Of a stretch of DNA of 64,000 nucleotides, positions 1 through 11,249 are shown piece after piece. The DNA comes from Enoplolaimus lenunculus (lineage: Eukaryota; Nematoda; Enoplea; Enoplida; Thoracostomopsidae), in NCBI GenBank assembly GCA_030248215.1, contig JASANG010001870.1, forward strand, positions 120,183 to 184,182, read 5' to 3'. Numbering within the stretch: the stretch's first letter is position 1; every line of letters starts with the position of its first letter. Under the pieces are notes generated by a model, which did not search any database, was not told where the DNA came from, and saw only the letters and a list, made by a program, of their open reading frames with translations. The position numbers and the translations under genes were made by a program.

Positions 1-160
1 TCGGTGAAAAAATACCGGATTGTACACTGGAACTGGATAATGAAAAATACCGAATAACCATACCGGAACCGCATATCGGGGCTTGCATCTCTATATTAAC
101 AATGCCTGGATGTAGGGCTTGAGCTTCCAGCTGAAATAATATATTTTTTATATATTTTAG
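1..160. other. Intron or upstream flank of the cholinesterase gene with CCGG-rich remnant
   Basis: No coding exon was found before the acceptor (TATATTTTAG) at 151-160. Bases 5-85 hold scattered ACCGGA/ACCG motifs resembling the family C (TTCCGG-rich) elements found elsewhere, but no terminus can be placed. Confidence 0.4.
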
Positions 161-3098
161 ACTATCACCCGCGTGCCCTCAACTTCGTGACAATGCGTTC
201 GGAGACGAATTTTGGGGATCAAACATGTGGAATCCAAACACAAAAATGTCAGAAGATTGCCTTTATCTTAATATTTGGGCTCCGATGAACGCGCATAAAC
301 TTCCGGTTATGGTTTGGATTTTTGGAGGCGGATTTGTAAGCGGGTCACCATCGTTAGCTTTGTACAATGGAGCAGCCATGGCGGCGAAATCAAACGTTAT
401 TGTAGTCAATTTGAATTATAGGTAAGCAGCGGCGGATCCAATGAATTCGCAATGGCTTGGTGTGCGAGAGTGAAAAAAATAACTCGTGAGCGAAACGAGC
501 AAGGAGCCGCATAATCAATAGTTTCGTTTGAGGTTTACGTTTAGGCTTAGGATTAAACTCATGTTTTTTGGCATACGGCAAAATTTAGGTTTAACTTTAG
601 GGGACAGGCCGTTATAATTCGGTTGAAGCAAAGATAAAAAATTACATGAATCAAATGTCATGCGATATTGAAATACGTCCAAGGTACAACTACTAAGCAG
701 GTTGGAGTTTACTAGTGTTTCACTATTTTGAAACGTACACTCAAGGCACGTTGGATGACGTTGGTAAACACCTTTCAATTTTAAACCCAGTTTCAATACG
801 AAGTTTAAAGTTTAATTCCAAATGAAATAGAAAATATTCATGCGCATCCAAGTGTAATATCAATTACGTTTTCTTATGTTTTAGAGTTGGTATATTTGGA
901 TTCGGTTACCTCGACGATTCAAGTATGCCGGGCAATATGGGCCTTTTGGATCAACGCCTTGCGCTTCAATGGGTCAAAACCAACATCAAAGCGCTAGGAG
1001 GTGACCCTGACAAAGTTACGCTGTTCGGCGAAAGTGCAGGCAGCGCAAGCGTATCAGCGCACATAATTGCAAAGGCAAGTCAACCGTTGTTTGCAGCTGC
1101 AATTATGCAATCTGCATCTATCCTTGCGCCGTGGGTAGACAGTCATGATCTTGCGTTAGAAAAAACGAAAACATATGCAGAGGCTCTAGGCTGCAGTACA
1201 AAAGACGTTCTTGCAAGCAAAATTGCTGATTGTTTACGCAAAAAGCCAGCTGAAGATATTTTAGCAAAATCTGAAAATCTACCCGGCTTAGGATATCTTG
1301 AATTTGTGTCTTCTGCAGTTACTGAGGACGAAAATTTTTTCGCCGGAGACGCTCACGAGCTACTTGAGCAGCCTATCCCTGCTAAACCATATTTGCTCGG
1401 GTATAATGCGGACGAGGCGGCGTTTTTCAACGCTTACTACTTGCCAGATTATTTCGACGTAAACAGCCCGTGGGTTCTTAGCAGGGGTCAATTCATCGCA
1501 GCAACAAGCGAGGCTTACCCGGGCACCTCGGCGCTAGATAGTGTCCAAAGACGTGCTTTAATGTTTGAGTACGAATCTTCAAAATATGGCAGTTACGCAA
1601 ATTCATTCGATGAACTTGTGGGAGACAATAAATTTGTTTGTCCGGTGATGGATTTTGGCCGGCACCTAGCGGCGAACCTTGGGGACAGGGCCGACAAGGG
1701 TGCCGGAGTATGGTTGTACTATTTCAATCATACTGTTTCCACCAATCCTTGGCCTCATGAAATGGGCGTTCTTCACGGCTACGAAATTGAACTGGTATTC
1801 GGACAGCCATTGGTCAATGATTCATATACGGATGAGGAACGTTCGTTCTCAGATGAGCTACTCATGATTTGGACAAATATGACGTAAGTTGAGTTTATAA
1901 TGTTTGCGTTCACTCGCTGTTTTTTCAATTTAGTTTAGAAAACCCAATGAATATTTGCATGCCTCAATTGTATTGGTAAATTACGCCTTTTGAATTGTTC
2001 TATTTTGTTAGATATATATTTTCAGTAGTTCCAACCAGGAAAAGTATCCACTACATAAGTACTGACTGGATTAACAAAATAGGTTTAGGTTTAGGCTTTT
2101 GGATGACGCCTAGGCTTAGGCTGATTGGATTAATATAATATTCTTTGGCTTAGGATTAGACAGAGACAAATAAAAAGCAGTAGTGTGAAGAAGAAATATT
2201 TGAACTCTATTAAATTAACATTAATGTAGGGTAAACTAACCATATGTCTTGTTTTTCATTTTCCGTTTTGTTATTTTCAAGCGGAATTTACGTTATCACC
2301 GGGGCAACCTGGAACACGTTTTGTCCCTATTACAATAGTGATGCAGGTGCATGGCTTTTCCTGTTTTTCACTCAATACAGATTTCGAAATTTTACTTAAG
2401 TTTTGCCACTTTGACTAAATCCAAGAAAAATTTTTTTGAACAAAATTAAATGTTTGACAAATATTGAGGAAACGTGCTTCAATTGATTTTCATGACGCAT
2501 ATTCTCAAATGTGTATAGCACCTATCATCAGTTAGCGGTAGATATTCAAACTGACGAACATCAGCAGTGGCGGATTTTAAACCTTATACTGAAGTAGGGC
2601 GAACCAAACACGAGCAATGCGCTGAATTTCGAATCTCACCATGCGCTGGTTTCAAAGTTACAGGACCTATCATCAACTGGTGATTGGTGCTGCACACATT
2701 TGAGAATACGAACAATGCGCTGAATTTCAAATCTCACCATGCCCTGGTTTCAAAGTTACAGGACCTATCATCAACTGGTGATTGGTGCTGCACACATTTG
2801 AGAATACGAACAATGCGCTGAATTTCAAATCTCACCATGCCCTGGTTTCAAAGTTACAGAACCTATCATCAACTGGTGATTGGTGCTACACACATTTGAG
2901 AACACGGGTTTCTCTAATTTTAGAAATATTGCATCGATGTATACAGACTGGTCGCCAGTACCAAGTGATCCGGCCGAATCGGTAACACTGAAAGTTCTAC
3001 AACCGAATGCTGAAGACGAATATTTGACTAATTACAAAATTGACGAGTGTAAATTTTGGAACGAATTGAAAACTCTTGACGTTTGTGAATTGCCTTAG
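161..3098 (+). CDS. ACHE: Acetylcholinesterase-type carboxylesterase, 3' part of gene (three exons)
   Basis: Exons 161-421, 885-1883 and 2924-3098; junction phases agree (AG|A gives Arg, AC|A gives Thr) and the frame ends in TAG at 3096-3098. The upstream exon(s) with the signal peptide lie outside the window. Cholinesterase landmarks are present: MWNPN with the choline-site Trp (codon 228-230), oxyanion-hole FGGGF, nucleophile GESAG (Ser codon 1033-1035), catalytic Glu in NADEAAFF, followed by two Phe as in AChE, and catalytic His in GVLHGYEIE. All three family disulfide pairs can be placed: PACPQ/SEDCLYL, GCSTK/ADCLR and FVCPV/DECKFW. A further Cys lies four residues from the end (DVCELP), where T-tailed enzymes form dimers. 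Known role of the family: hydrolysis of acetylcholine outside the cell. It could be a non-neuronal cholinesterase paralogue; conserved choline-site aromatics favour a true cholinesterase. Confidence 0.93.
422..884 (+). other. Cholinesterase intron (GTAAGC...TTTTAG)
   Basis: Begins with donor GTAAGC at 422 and ends with TTTTAG at 884. A short TTTAGGCTTAGG-type tract near 530-560 looks like a decayed family A fragment. Nothing else was recognised. Confidence 0.6.
2497..2910. mobile_element. Inverted-repeat MITE, CAAATGTGT-ATAGCACC family
   Basis: The left arm near 2502-2530 is the reverse complement of the right arm repeated at about 2668-2700, 2766-2798 and 2864-2896, so the element has terminal inverted repeats with an amplified right end. 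Relatives or single arms lie at 4258-4290, 12513-12540, 14585-14645, 22502-22530, 30568-30590 and 36997-37020. Confidence 0.6.
2611..2905 (+). repeat. Tandem repeat, 98-base unit, three copies
   Basis: The string CAATGCGCTGAATTTC recurs at 2615, 2713 and 2811, exactly 98 bases apart. Each unit holds one arm of a dispersed inverted-repeat family (ATCAACTGGTGATTGGTGC...CACACATTTGAGAA); the opposite arm (TTCTCAAATGTGTATAGCACC) lies at about 2502. One further copy of the arm occurs at 14590-14645. Confidence 0.85.
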
Positions 3099-3227
3099 AA
3101 AATTTTAACTGCTTCATATTGCAATTTAATTTATAAACGTTGCTTCTGTACGCTTTCCTTTCATGAATTTATGTCTAAGCCTAGAAACTTAGCCAAACCC
3201 TTGAATAGGCCTAAGCATTGGTTTAAG

Positions 3228-3426
3228 GGCCCATGTAACCATCAGAGGCGGAACGTTGTTCCGTATGACTGGAATTCGATAAGCGTAAGCGTTGACTAAT
3301 TATTGCGTTGGCGTAGGCATAGGCTTTGGTATAAAGTCATTAATTAGTCGTAGGTTTTGGCTTAGACTAAGGATCAGGAATATGCTTATATATACTACTG
3401 TTCCGCTCCTATTCTATACATTGGCC
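3228..3426. mobile_element. hAT-like MITE, family A (TTAGGC core)
   Basis: Starts GGCCCATGTAA and ends CTATACATTGGCC. The flanks GGTTTAAG and GGTTTAAC form an 8-base target duplication with one mismatch. The interior is a decayed core of the TAGGC/CTAAGC motifs typical of the family. Confidence 0.8.
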
Positions 3427-3529
3427 GGTTTAACTCTAATTCTAAGGCTACTCAATGCTAACAGTTAAGAATTTCGAATACTGCTCAGGACGCGTACAAA
3501 ACTGGCCCATGATGTATAGAGAGCCTGAC

Positions 3530-3592
3530 TACTGAGCCTCAGCTTAAGCCTAAAGCCTAAACGTAAGCCTAAACCTAATGCTTAGGTTTCCC
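3530..3592. mobile_element. Family A fragment (CTAAGC motifs)
   Basis: A run of GCCTAAA/GCCTAAG motifs of the type found in family A cores; no termini seen. Confidence 0.4.
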
Positions 3593-3821
3593 GGCCCACG
3601 ACAGAAACTCAACGACCGAACCGCTGAACAACGCTGCACGCGTTCATTACTGCGTTTGGCAACGTTAATTTGACCAAACATAGCGGCTGCATGAACGCAA
3701 GTGCAATTCATCACGGCTCTTGTGCACAGAATACGCGAAGCATAATACTTTTATCCGCCTATATATGTTTCTAAATAATAATTATACAATTATACAATTG
3801 TGATTTTGTAATAATTTTTTG

Positions 3822-4006
3822 GGCCCATGTATAGAACAGGGCCGGAACAATAGTATGAGCATATTTCTAAGCCAAAACTTAAGCGTATGGATGAGCCTAT
3901 TCCTAAGCCTAAGCCTAAGCCTAAGCAAAAGAAATAGTCTAAACTTTAAACTGACTCTATTATAGCCCCTCCAGAAAGCGTTCCGGCCCTATTCTATACA
4001 TGGGCC
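3822..4006. mobile_element. hAT-like MITE, family A (TTAGGC core)
   Basis: Starts GGCCCATGTATAGAACAGGG and ends TTCTATACATGGGCC. The flanks ATTTTTTG and AATTTTTG are an 8-base duplication with one mismatch. The core has four consecutive CTAAGC units around 3900-3925. Confidence 0.88.
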
Positions 4007-4514
4007 AATTTTTGTTTTGTTAATATATTGGTATGCTTGCAAAGATATGACTTGAATTTATGAGAGCTTAAGAATTTGCCCGTTTATTTCACTGACCATA
4101 GCTGTATATTAACCTTCTATTCATGAAATATACCTATTTCATATTAAACGGATAGATAAGTTTCAAGGCTTTATGTAACATACTCAGGGTATTAATCACC
4201 TGTGACACATTGAGGGATGATTGTCTTCATGAATACACACTAAACATGTGGACCCGTATTTTCAAATGTGTATTGCACCTATCATCAGTTTAGTGCTACG
4301 TTTTAAAGCAGTCGAAGCGACAACTGCAAATTTCAAAATTTGTATGATGGCAGAACAAATTAACTACAACAAAAGCGCCGAATTTAGACACAAGACTTAA
4401 TAATTATCCCGTGATAGATGCTATACGCATTTGAAAATATTGACACTAGCAACAGCATAACCTAAACAGTCTGACAGTTGCCTTATTAACAAGAAAGGTA
4501 GTTGGAAGACAAAT

Positions 4515-4860
4515 CAGGGTGCAACCGGAGGTTAAAAATAGCGGAGCCGGAGCCTGAAGTGAGGCGAAATTAGATAGTAAAAATGATGGTTAATTAGTTA
4601 ATTTTAGCCAATATCTGCAGTATGTTGTTTAGTTGTTTGGTTTTACGCTAAGTTTCAGCAAAATTTCGTAAATTCTTGATTGAAAATTATGACAAAAGTA
4701 AAACGAAACTCCCTTAACAGAAAAATTTTGCAAAATTATGCAAATTTTACTACCGAAATTGCCGGAATTTCCGACAAGAGTTCTATCGGAGCCGGAGCCG
4801 GAGCCGGAGGCCGATTTCTGCCGGAGCCGGAGCCGGAGGCAGACATCCGGTTGTACCTTG
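4515..4860. mobile_element. hAT-like MITE, family C (CAGGGTGCAACCGG)
   Basis: Starts CAGGGTGCAACCGGAGG and ends CATCCGGTTGTACCTTG, an imperfect terminal inverted repeat. CGGAGC repeats lie at 4785-4845. The flanks do not match, so the target duplication has decayed or an end is misplaced. The short open frames seen on both strands here are products of the simple repeat. Confidence 0.65.
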
Positions 4861-4994
4861 TTCATTACATATTAGTTTAATAGAATGCTGGAAATTTTTT
4901 AATTTTGCAACTCAAGATTGTTTACTTATAGACCGAGTCAATTTGGGGGCACCAGCCAAATTTGTGGGGGCACGGTCCTCCAATGCCCCCCGTG

Positions 4995-5182
4995 AGAACG
5001 CCTAGTATAAGAATATTCCTAAGCACAAGCCTAAAACATAAACCTAAGCGTAAAAGTGAGCTTATGCTTAAGCCTAAGCCTAAATTAAACCGTAAACCCA
5101 AGCAAAAAATCCGGCTGTAGCATAAGTTTATTTTATTACAGTCCTGCAGAAAAGCATTCCGCTCCTGATCTTTCCATTGGCC
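4995..5182. mobile_element. Family A MITE, decayed copy
   Basis: TAGTATAAGAATATTCCTAAG, CTAAGC motifs, then TCCTGCAGAAAAGCATTCCG and ATTGGCC at the end. The left terminus is worn. The open frame on the minus strand here (LGLRFNLGLGLSI) is a translation of the repeat, not a gene. Confidence 0.6.
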
Positions 5183-5771
5183 GAAAGTGAGAAAAAAGTT
5201 TACACCCTGTTCAATATTATTAGCCGAATTGTTCAAAAGTGAAAAATTATGATTTTGTAATGAGCGCATGACCTACCATAGGTCATTAACATTATCACGC
5301 CAAGGGCGTATAGAGCGGAGGATAAAAAACGGGGTTATATCCCATCCCGAAATTTACTAGGAAGACCAGAAAAAAGGTCTTTTACCAGGATTTAGAATTC
5401 GCTTCTGGATCGTAAGGGTCTAAAAAATTTTCTGTTATAAATTATTAATCTACCGAACGGAAACGTTTGGCTGCGTTCGTGTTTCATACAATACAAAAAT
5501 CATTTGCATTCATTGTCTAAATGACTGTAATAACTTATAAGGTCACAAGGTTTATTATTTTTTAATGCATGTCTCTGAATGTATTAAAAAATAGGCTTCC
5601 CTAACAAATGGTTAATTTCGTACCTAAACTAGCCAATGTTCTGACCTACTTAAGCATCTTGAGTCTGCCTGTAATTATTTTTATTAATTATTTTTATATT
5701 TACAACGTTTTTTATTCTTAAATTGCATTACACAAAATCATCTTGCAATAATGAACAGTTCCCATTTTTGA

Positions 5772-5960
5772 CCAATGTATATAACAGGGCCGTAACAGTA
5801 GTAAAAGCATATTGGCTCATGTATAGAACGAGGCCAGAACAGTAGTACACGCATATTCATAAGGCTCCGCCTAACCCGAAGCAAAAAATAGTCTCAAGCT
5901 TAAGCTTACTCTATTCCGATGCCACAGAAAAACGTTTTGACCCTGATCTTTGCATAATTC
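5772..5960. mobile_element. Family A MITE, two overlapping left ends
   Basis: A left end (CCAATGTATATAACAGGGCC) at 5772 is followed by a second one (GGCTCATGTATAGAACGAGG) at 5814, then a short CTAAGC-type core and the right-end motif CAGAAAAACG. It looks like one copy inserted into or duplicated within another. Confidence 0.55.
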
Positions 5961-6239
5961 TTGGGTATATGCATTCCAGCAACACCAGTCAAAGAATGGC
6001 TCGTACCCGTTCGTAGGTACGCCTCGTTATGTAATTATGGTACCTTGGCTCAATTATTTATGAATTGATAAGTGATAATATTAATAACAATCAGTCAGAA
6101 CAACAAGCTGAAATTTGTTTTCAAATTATTTACAGTACAGAGAAATTTCAATTTGCCAATATATTCTTTTGCTTTTATTTAATTATTCAACTTGCGGAAT
6201 TGAGTTTTATACTTCACAAGGTCCTGTACTCTTTGTACG

Positions 6240-6432
6240 GCAAGTGTTACTTTAAGGGGCGTAACAGTAGATTAAGCGTATTCCTAAGCCTAAACTCTAA
6301 GCCTAAGCGTTGCAAAAATGTCTTCCTAAGCCTATGCCTAAGCCTAAGCCTAAGCCTAAGCAAAAAAAAGGAATCTAGAATCTAAACCATGGACCCACCA
6401 GAAACCTGGACGCCCCTTAAAGTAGCATGGGC
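6240..6432. mobile_element. hAT-like MITE, family B (GTTACTTTAAGG ends, TTAGGC core)
   Basis: The left end reads GTGTTACTTTAAGGGGCGT and the right end CGCCCCTTAAAGTAGCATGG, an inverted pair different from family A, yet the core (CTAAGC repeats at 6328-6361) is shared. The open frame over it is a repeat translation. Confidence 0.65.
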
Positions 6433-8525
6433 CCTTTGGGCCACTACCACAAACCTTGACGCCTCTTAAAGTAATATGTGCCTTTTGTACTTCTGCATTA
6501 AACAAAGAACGTGGCCATCGGAACGTGATTCTAGCTGAAGTCCAAAAAATGTTTCTAATAGGTATCAGGTCTTATAAAATTTGAAAATTTAAATTTTAAC
6601 TGCTTGGTTGATCTCATACGACTGTAATTGGTTACAGGTGTAATAACGTAGTTTCAGCCCTTTCAACCAATGGCGGATCCGTGGGGCGGCCACCCCGGCC
6701 ATGCCTCCACAACAGCATCTTGACAAAAATTATATAGAGTGTCAGTTGCTGTTCTACGCTGTTTATTTCTCTGTTTTATACACAACAGTATAAGCAGCTT
6801 ATAATAAACTCCCTCTTATTCCCGCCTGTTATTTGGGACACTACAGTATGGGTCAAAAATAAGTTTCTTACCTGTGGAATTTTGCCCCCCCCCCATTTTG
6901 AGATCCTGCATCCGCCACTGCTTTCAACAATTTTTGTTCTAAATACCGTTTTCAGAAATGATGTTAGGGTTTTTGATTCTGTTGCGTAAGTGTATATTAT
7001 GGCGTTACACTGTAAATTCCAGTGAGCTGATTGATTAATTCAGAGCAAGCAATGTAGAACATAGAGTTCTGAAATATTTGCTTCAGAACTAAAAGACTTC
7101 TGAGTGAATTCAACGCATCTAGTGTACGTTTTACCGCTTCAATTGATTTTGTTTTAAATGTAAGTCAAAATGTTCGAAAATATGCAGCTCAAAAGGAAGT
7201 GCGTCAAAACTGCCACAGTGATTGTCTTCATGGCGACAAACGTACCCGCAGGGGTTCCCTCTCATCCTGGCAACAGCTCGCTTCGCCATCCGCACTTAGT
7301 TGACTTACTGTGGCATTTGCGAACGGTTATATGTAAAAGTTTAATAAGCGAGCAAAAAATATTTACTGTGGCATAATTGCAAAACCTTGTAAAAACGGTC
7401 TCAAAATTTCGGGACAGCACGAAATCCTCGACTCGCTTCAAAAAGTTAGCTCACGATGACAAATTTCACTGTCTGGCAGAATAAAATTTAGTCCAAGTTA
7501 GAGGACGAGATAGGTGGCAGTCTGAACCTTCTAATCAGCAATATTTCATCGCACTGCACGCAAAGTTGTCATTAAGAACAAATATTTTTTGAAGACTTTA
7601 TTGTTTTTTAGACTAAAAATATATTTCAAATTTATTGACAAAACGACTGTCAACAAAACAATATTCGAAACAAACTTAAACATGGTTTTGTTGTGCTTTT
7701 TTTCGTAGATTTTAGAACTTTTGCATGACAAAACTGTCAGTTTTCAACTTGATTCCTAAAATGGCATTTCAAAACTACTAAACTAAAGCGTGCGAAAAGT
7801 TGGTCAAAGTATTCTAAAAATTCACACACAAAACCAGCAGACGGAAATATTGATTATCAGCTCTCTGTCTCAGTTAAAAGTATTTGGAAAAGTAAATTGC
7901 AAGGTTATATATCTATTTTGAGCTTAAAAAAGTTTAAATTTGTTGGCAATAAACAGCCTGTTTAATAGAGTTAATGATGAGTTTCGGAATAGTTTTTATG
8001 TGTTCTAAAAATTCAGAAATGTAACAGACGGAAATACTGACTATCAGCAAGTCGGAAAACAGTACTTGGAAAAATATATTTTTACAGAGATAGGTATCAC
8101 TATTTTGAGCTGGAAAAAATTAAAATTATGTTAACAATCAACAAGCTATTTCGTTCACCATTCAGTGATGCTTAAACGAAAGAACCCACGCTTGTTTAGC
8201 GACCCGAGTAAGAGGGAGGGGAGAAATAAGAGGAGGGGTCCCCATTTTGAGTCCCAATCAATAGAAGTCCGTATCCTTAACAAGGGTCCGTAAAGCGGAT
8301 GGATTCCATAAACCCTAATTACAGTCCATAAATGTCAATTGTTCCTAATTGTAGCGCATAAATGACTCCAGGACCAAATAAAGTTGAGTTCGAAACTTTA
8401 AAGCATACATAGTTTTGAAAGTACATTCTTAAGTATAGCCTTGCATTATCGCTCAACCTATTGACACAAGACAAATAAACGTTTCATTCAACGGATAGTT
8501 GCAATACCGGATATATACCAGTAAC

Positions 8526-9072
8526 GGCCCATGTTACTATAAAGGCCGTCCCAATTTCCCGGGACACAAATATACCCGGGCACACTTATGCGCTCCTGTT
8601 TACATATGCACAGGCAGACATATTTACGTTCTGTCCCAACTGTCCCATCTGCCCCAACGGTCCCATCTGTCGAACGGTCCCATCTGTCCCAATTGTCTGA
8701 TCTGTCCCATCTGTCCCAGCTGTCCCAACTGTCCCATCTGTCCCAACTGTCCCAAATGTCCCAACTGTCTCATCTGTCCCAAGTGTCCCAACTGTCCCAT
8801 CTGCCCCATCTGTCCCAAGTGTCCCAAGTGTCCCAACTGTCCCATCTGTCCAACTGACCCATCTGTCCCAACTGTCCCAATTATCCATCTTTTTGAACTG
8901 TACTCAACTGGTACATTGCTGTCCCATCTGCCCCATCTGTCCCAAGTGTCCCAACTGTCCCAACTGTCCCATCTGTCCCAACTGTTCCACTGTCCCAATT
9001 ATATTTTTTGAATGTACTCCTGGTACATTGCTGTCCCGGGAAAATGGGACGGCCTTTAAAGTAACATTGGCC
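8526..9072. mobile_element. hAT-like MITE, family B ends with internal minisatellite
   Basis: Starts GGCCCATGTTACTATAAAGG and ends CCTTTAAAGTAACATTGGCC, with an inner inverted pair CCGTCCCAATTTCCCGGGAC / GTCCCGGGAAAATGGGACGG. It is flanked by a perfect 8-base duplication CCAGTAAC (8518-8525 and 9073-9080), and both duplicates lie inside an older element, so this is a real insertion. An 8-base duplication is the hallmark of hAT transposons. No transposase is encoded. Confidence 0.92.
8630..9000. repeat. CTGTCCCAA/T minisatellite, 9-base unit
   Basis: About 35 units of CTGTCCCAW with C/A variants, in two blocks separated at about 8880-8920 by an element-derived spacer. Because the unit is a multiple of three, frames stay open on both strands and yield CPNCPICP, SQLSHL or GTVGTL strings; these are artefacts. 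Confidence 0.95.
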
Positions 9073-9194
9073 CCAGTAACGAAGGGCTGGGAGGGCGGGT
9101 AAAATGGACACCAAAGTTACTAGGCCTTATCCTTTCGTCCATACGCAGAGCCCGGGGTTGTTCCTATAAGTATCTTTGTAGTTGCGAGACTAAT

Positions 9195-9308
9195 TTTTTA
9201 TTTAGTCTTAGGCTTACGTATACGCTCATTTCTTTCATTAACGTTTAGGCTTTAGGAAAATTCTTATACTACTGTAACGGAAAACGGCCGTGTTCTATAC
9301 ACTGACCG
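9195..9308. mobile_element. Family A MITE, truncated right part
   Basis: CTTAGGCTTACG, then TTCTTATACTACTGTAACGG and TGTTCTATACACTGACC match the right part of family A; the left half is missing. Confidence 0.55.
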
Positions 9309-11038
9309 TAGTTTTCATTTTCAGGTCGGCGCTATTGTTTTTTCAGTCAGACCATGGAAGCTTATAAGTCGTCGCCACAAGATAATGGAATACCTCTGAC
9401 TGGCTTATATTTCACAACTTTTTTTCTCGGTTCGTTTTGTTTGACCAAAATTGATCATATTTCATTCTGTGGTCTGCACTCGTCATTTAGTCGAAATATG
9501 CGATTTGCATAGTTGTAAGCTGCCAATATCGTATGAGATGGCTTACTTCAATGTCTGAACGTCCACAGGACGCTGTGGAGTAGTGCGACAGAAGCACGGC
9601 TCCTGGTCTAGGCCTGGGTCTGAGTAAGTTTTAGGCCAATAAAACCTAGGTAAACAGCAGGGGCGTCAGCGTTTCTATAATGGCAATTGAAGATTGTTTA
9701 CTTTTTGACAGAGCTAATTGATGGGGCACCAGCCAAATTTGGGGGAGGCACGCCCCACCCAATGCGCACCCGTGATTACGCCCTTGTTGAACCGGACACG
9801 TGCTCTTAGTATTTTAAGCCAAAACAGGTAAACATATGGGTGCTACGCCTTAGCAAGGATAACTTTAGGGGCCATCGCTGAAAACCATACCTTTACCATG
9901 TTTACGGCAAAAATGTATCATAATATGATGTTTCGTTTCGAGAACCAATATTTTTACGCCATTCTCTTCGAAAGCGAATTAGTGTACTTTGGCAGCGACC
10001 ACAGTCGAGCTGGAAGTACCCAGTCTAAAATGCCAGAATGCCACAATAGATTTTGCCGCCCGCCTCCGAGCCAAAGCATACTTATATGCCGATTTTTGAG
10101 TTTCAATGCTATGACTTGGCCTCTTAAAAATATGGTTGAAATCAGGCACTGTGAACGCTAAATTTTTCGAAGCAATTATATTTTACCAGCTTTAACGCTA
10201 CGCTATTTGGTTTTATTTACGACCGGAAGAATGACCTAAATATCGCCGTTCAAATGAATCGTTTGTTTGTTGTTCAAATTAAACGCAAAAACTGACTTAT
10301 AGAATTCTGTACGATTATCACTATTAAATTCGCATGATATTTGCTTGGCTTTATCTCAGGCGAGGGAGCGATCGAAAGAAAAATGATACCCGAGCTGAAG
10401 CAGAAACCTGAGTGATATAGTAAGCGAAGAAGTTATTTTCCTTAACAAACGATATAGATATACGTTTATCAGGATCAAAGCCGGCTACACGTTTTTCCTT
10501 TTCGTTATTTTGATTACTATTCGTTTACGTTTTAATACCGTTTTGCACGGTGACGTAAATTGTTAAATAACAAGCAGCACCTAAACGCGACAATGCAGAC
10601 GGGTTAATTGCAAACTGACTGGCGTTTTTTTACAATAGGCTCAGGTTCAGTGTAAGCCAAAGCCTGGTCAAATTGCTTCCGAAAATAATAACCAGTAATA
10701 TGGGGTAACGCTTACGTTCGATCATATGGGAGAAACTCAACGATCACCAGTTTGTGTATATAAAATTCAGGGTCTAACCCACTCGACCATCTGAATATGT
10801 TGCAGTCCTGTGCATACACCAGACTAAAAATGATTTACAAATATTTCACGATTACTATTACATGTTTCAAGCCTTAACAAATTACTGATCTTCGAAGGGC
10901 ATTTTCTCGTATTTTTCAAATATTACCCATGTGTTGGTGAACGTAACACTATAGGAAAACTTAAATATTCATGAAGAATGAATTTCATTGGAAACCTAAA
11001 CAAGTATGTCGTCGCAGCATACCGGTGCTGCTAATATG

Positions 11039-11249
11039 GGCCCATGTAAAGATCAGGGGCGGAACGTTTTTCTGTCGACTAGAATAGAGTACTCTTAAGC
11101 TTTAGACAATTTTTTGCTTGGCTGAGGCTTAGGCTCAGGCTTAGAAATAAACTCGTTCTTACGCTTAGGCTTAGGAATATGCTCGTTCTTACGCTTAGGC
11201 TTAGGAATATGCTTTTAATGCTGTTCCGCCCCTGTTCTTTACATTGGCC
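11039..11249. mobile_element. hAT-like MITE, family A, perfect target duplication
   Basis: Starts GGCCCATGTAAAGATCAGGG and ends GTTCTTTACATTGGCC, flanked by CTAATATG on both sides (11031-11038, 11250-11257), identical over 8 bases. The core has TTAGGCTTAGG units and an internal repeat (TATGCTCGTTCTTACGC twice, about 11149-11210). This is one of the clearest copies. Confidence 0.93.

Larger units (their letters stand above)
1884..2923 (+). other. Last cholinesterase intron, filled with repeat fragments
   Basis: Runs from GTAAGT (1884) to TCTAATTTTAG (2923). In order it holds a TTAGGC-type family A fragment (about 2080-2165), a 65-base piece (2280-2345) matching one end of the TGCGGGGTTCACGTT element at 45966, and a MITE with an internal 98-base tandem repeat (about 2497-2905). 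Confidence 0.7.
8195..9100. mobile_element. GACCCGAATAAGAGGG-family MITE, split by a later hAT-like insertion
   Basis: The left end (GCGACCCGAGTAAGAGGG) begins at about 8195. The interior matches the full copy at 13874-14323 up to ATATATACCAGTAAC (8525), is interrupted by the 8526-9072 element, and resumes as CCAGTAACGAAGGG after it. The copy fades after about 9100. Confidence 0.75.

Noticed and set aside
2782-2985. Short open frame over the 98-base repeats
   Set aside because: Repeat translation; the real cholinesterase exon begins at 2924 after an acceptor and in another context.
6280-6365. TTAGGC/GCCTAA arrays as real internal telomeres or a chromosome-fusion point
   Set aside because: The arrays are only a few units long and always lie between transposon ends with target duplications.
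8499-9011. Overlapping open frames of up to 170 residues rich in CPNCPICP or GTVGTL
   Set aside because: They are translations of the CTGTCCCAW minisatellite, open on both strands because the unit is nine bases long.
9898-10161. Eighty-seven-residue open frame on the plus strand
   Set aside because: No similarity, no convincing splice or poly(A) context; length is within chance.
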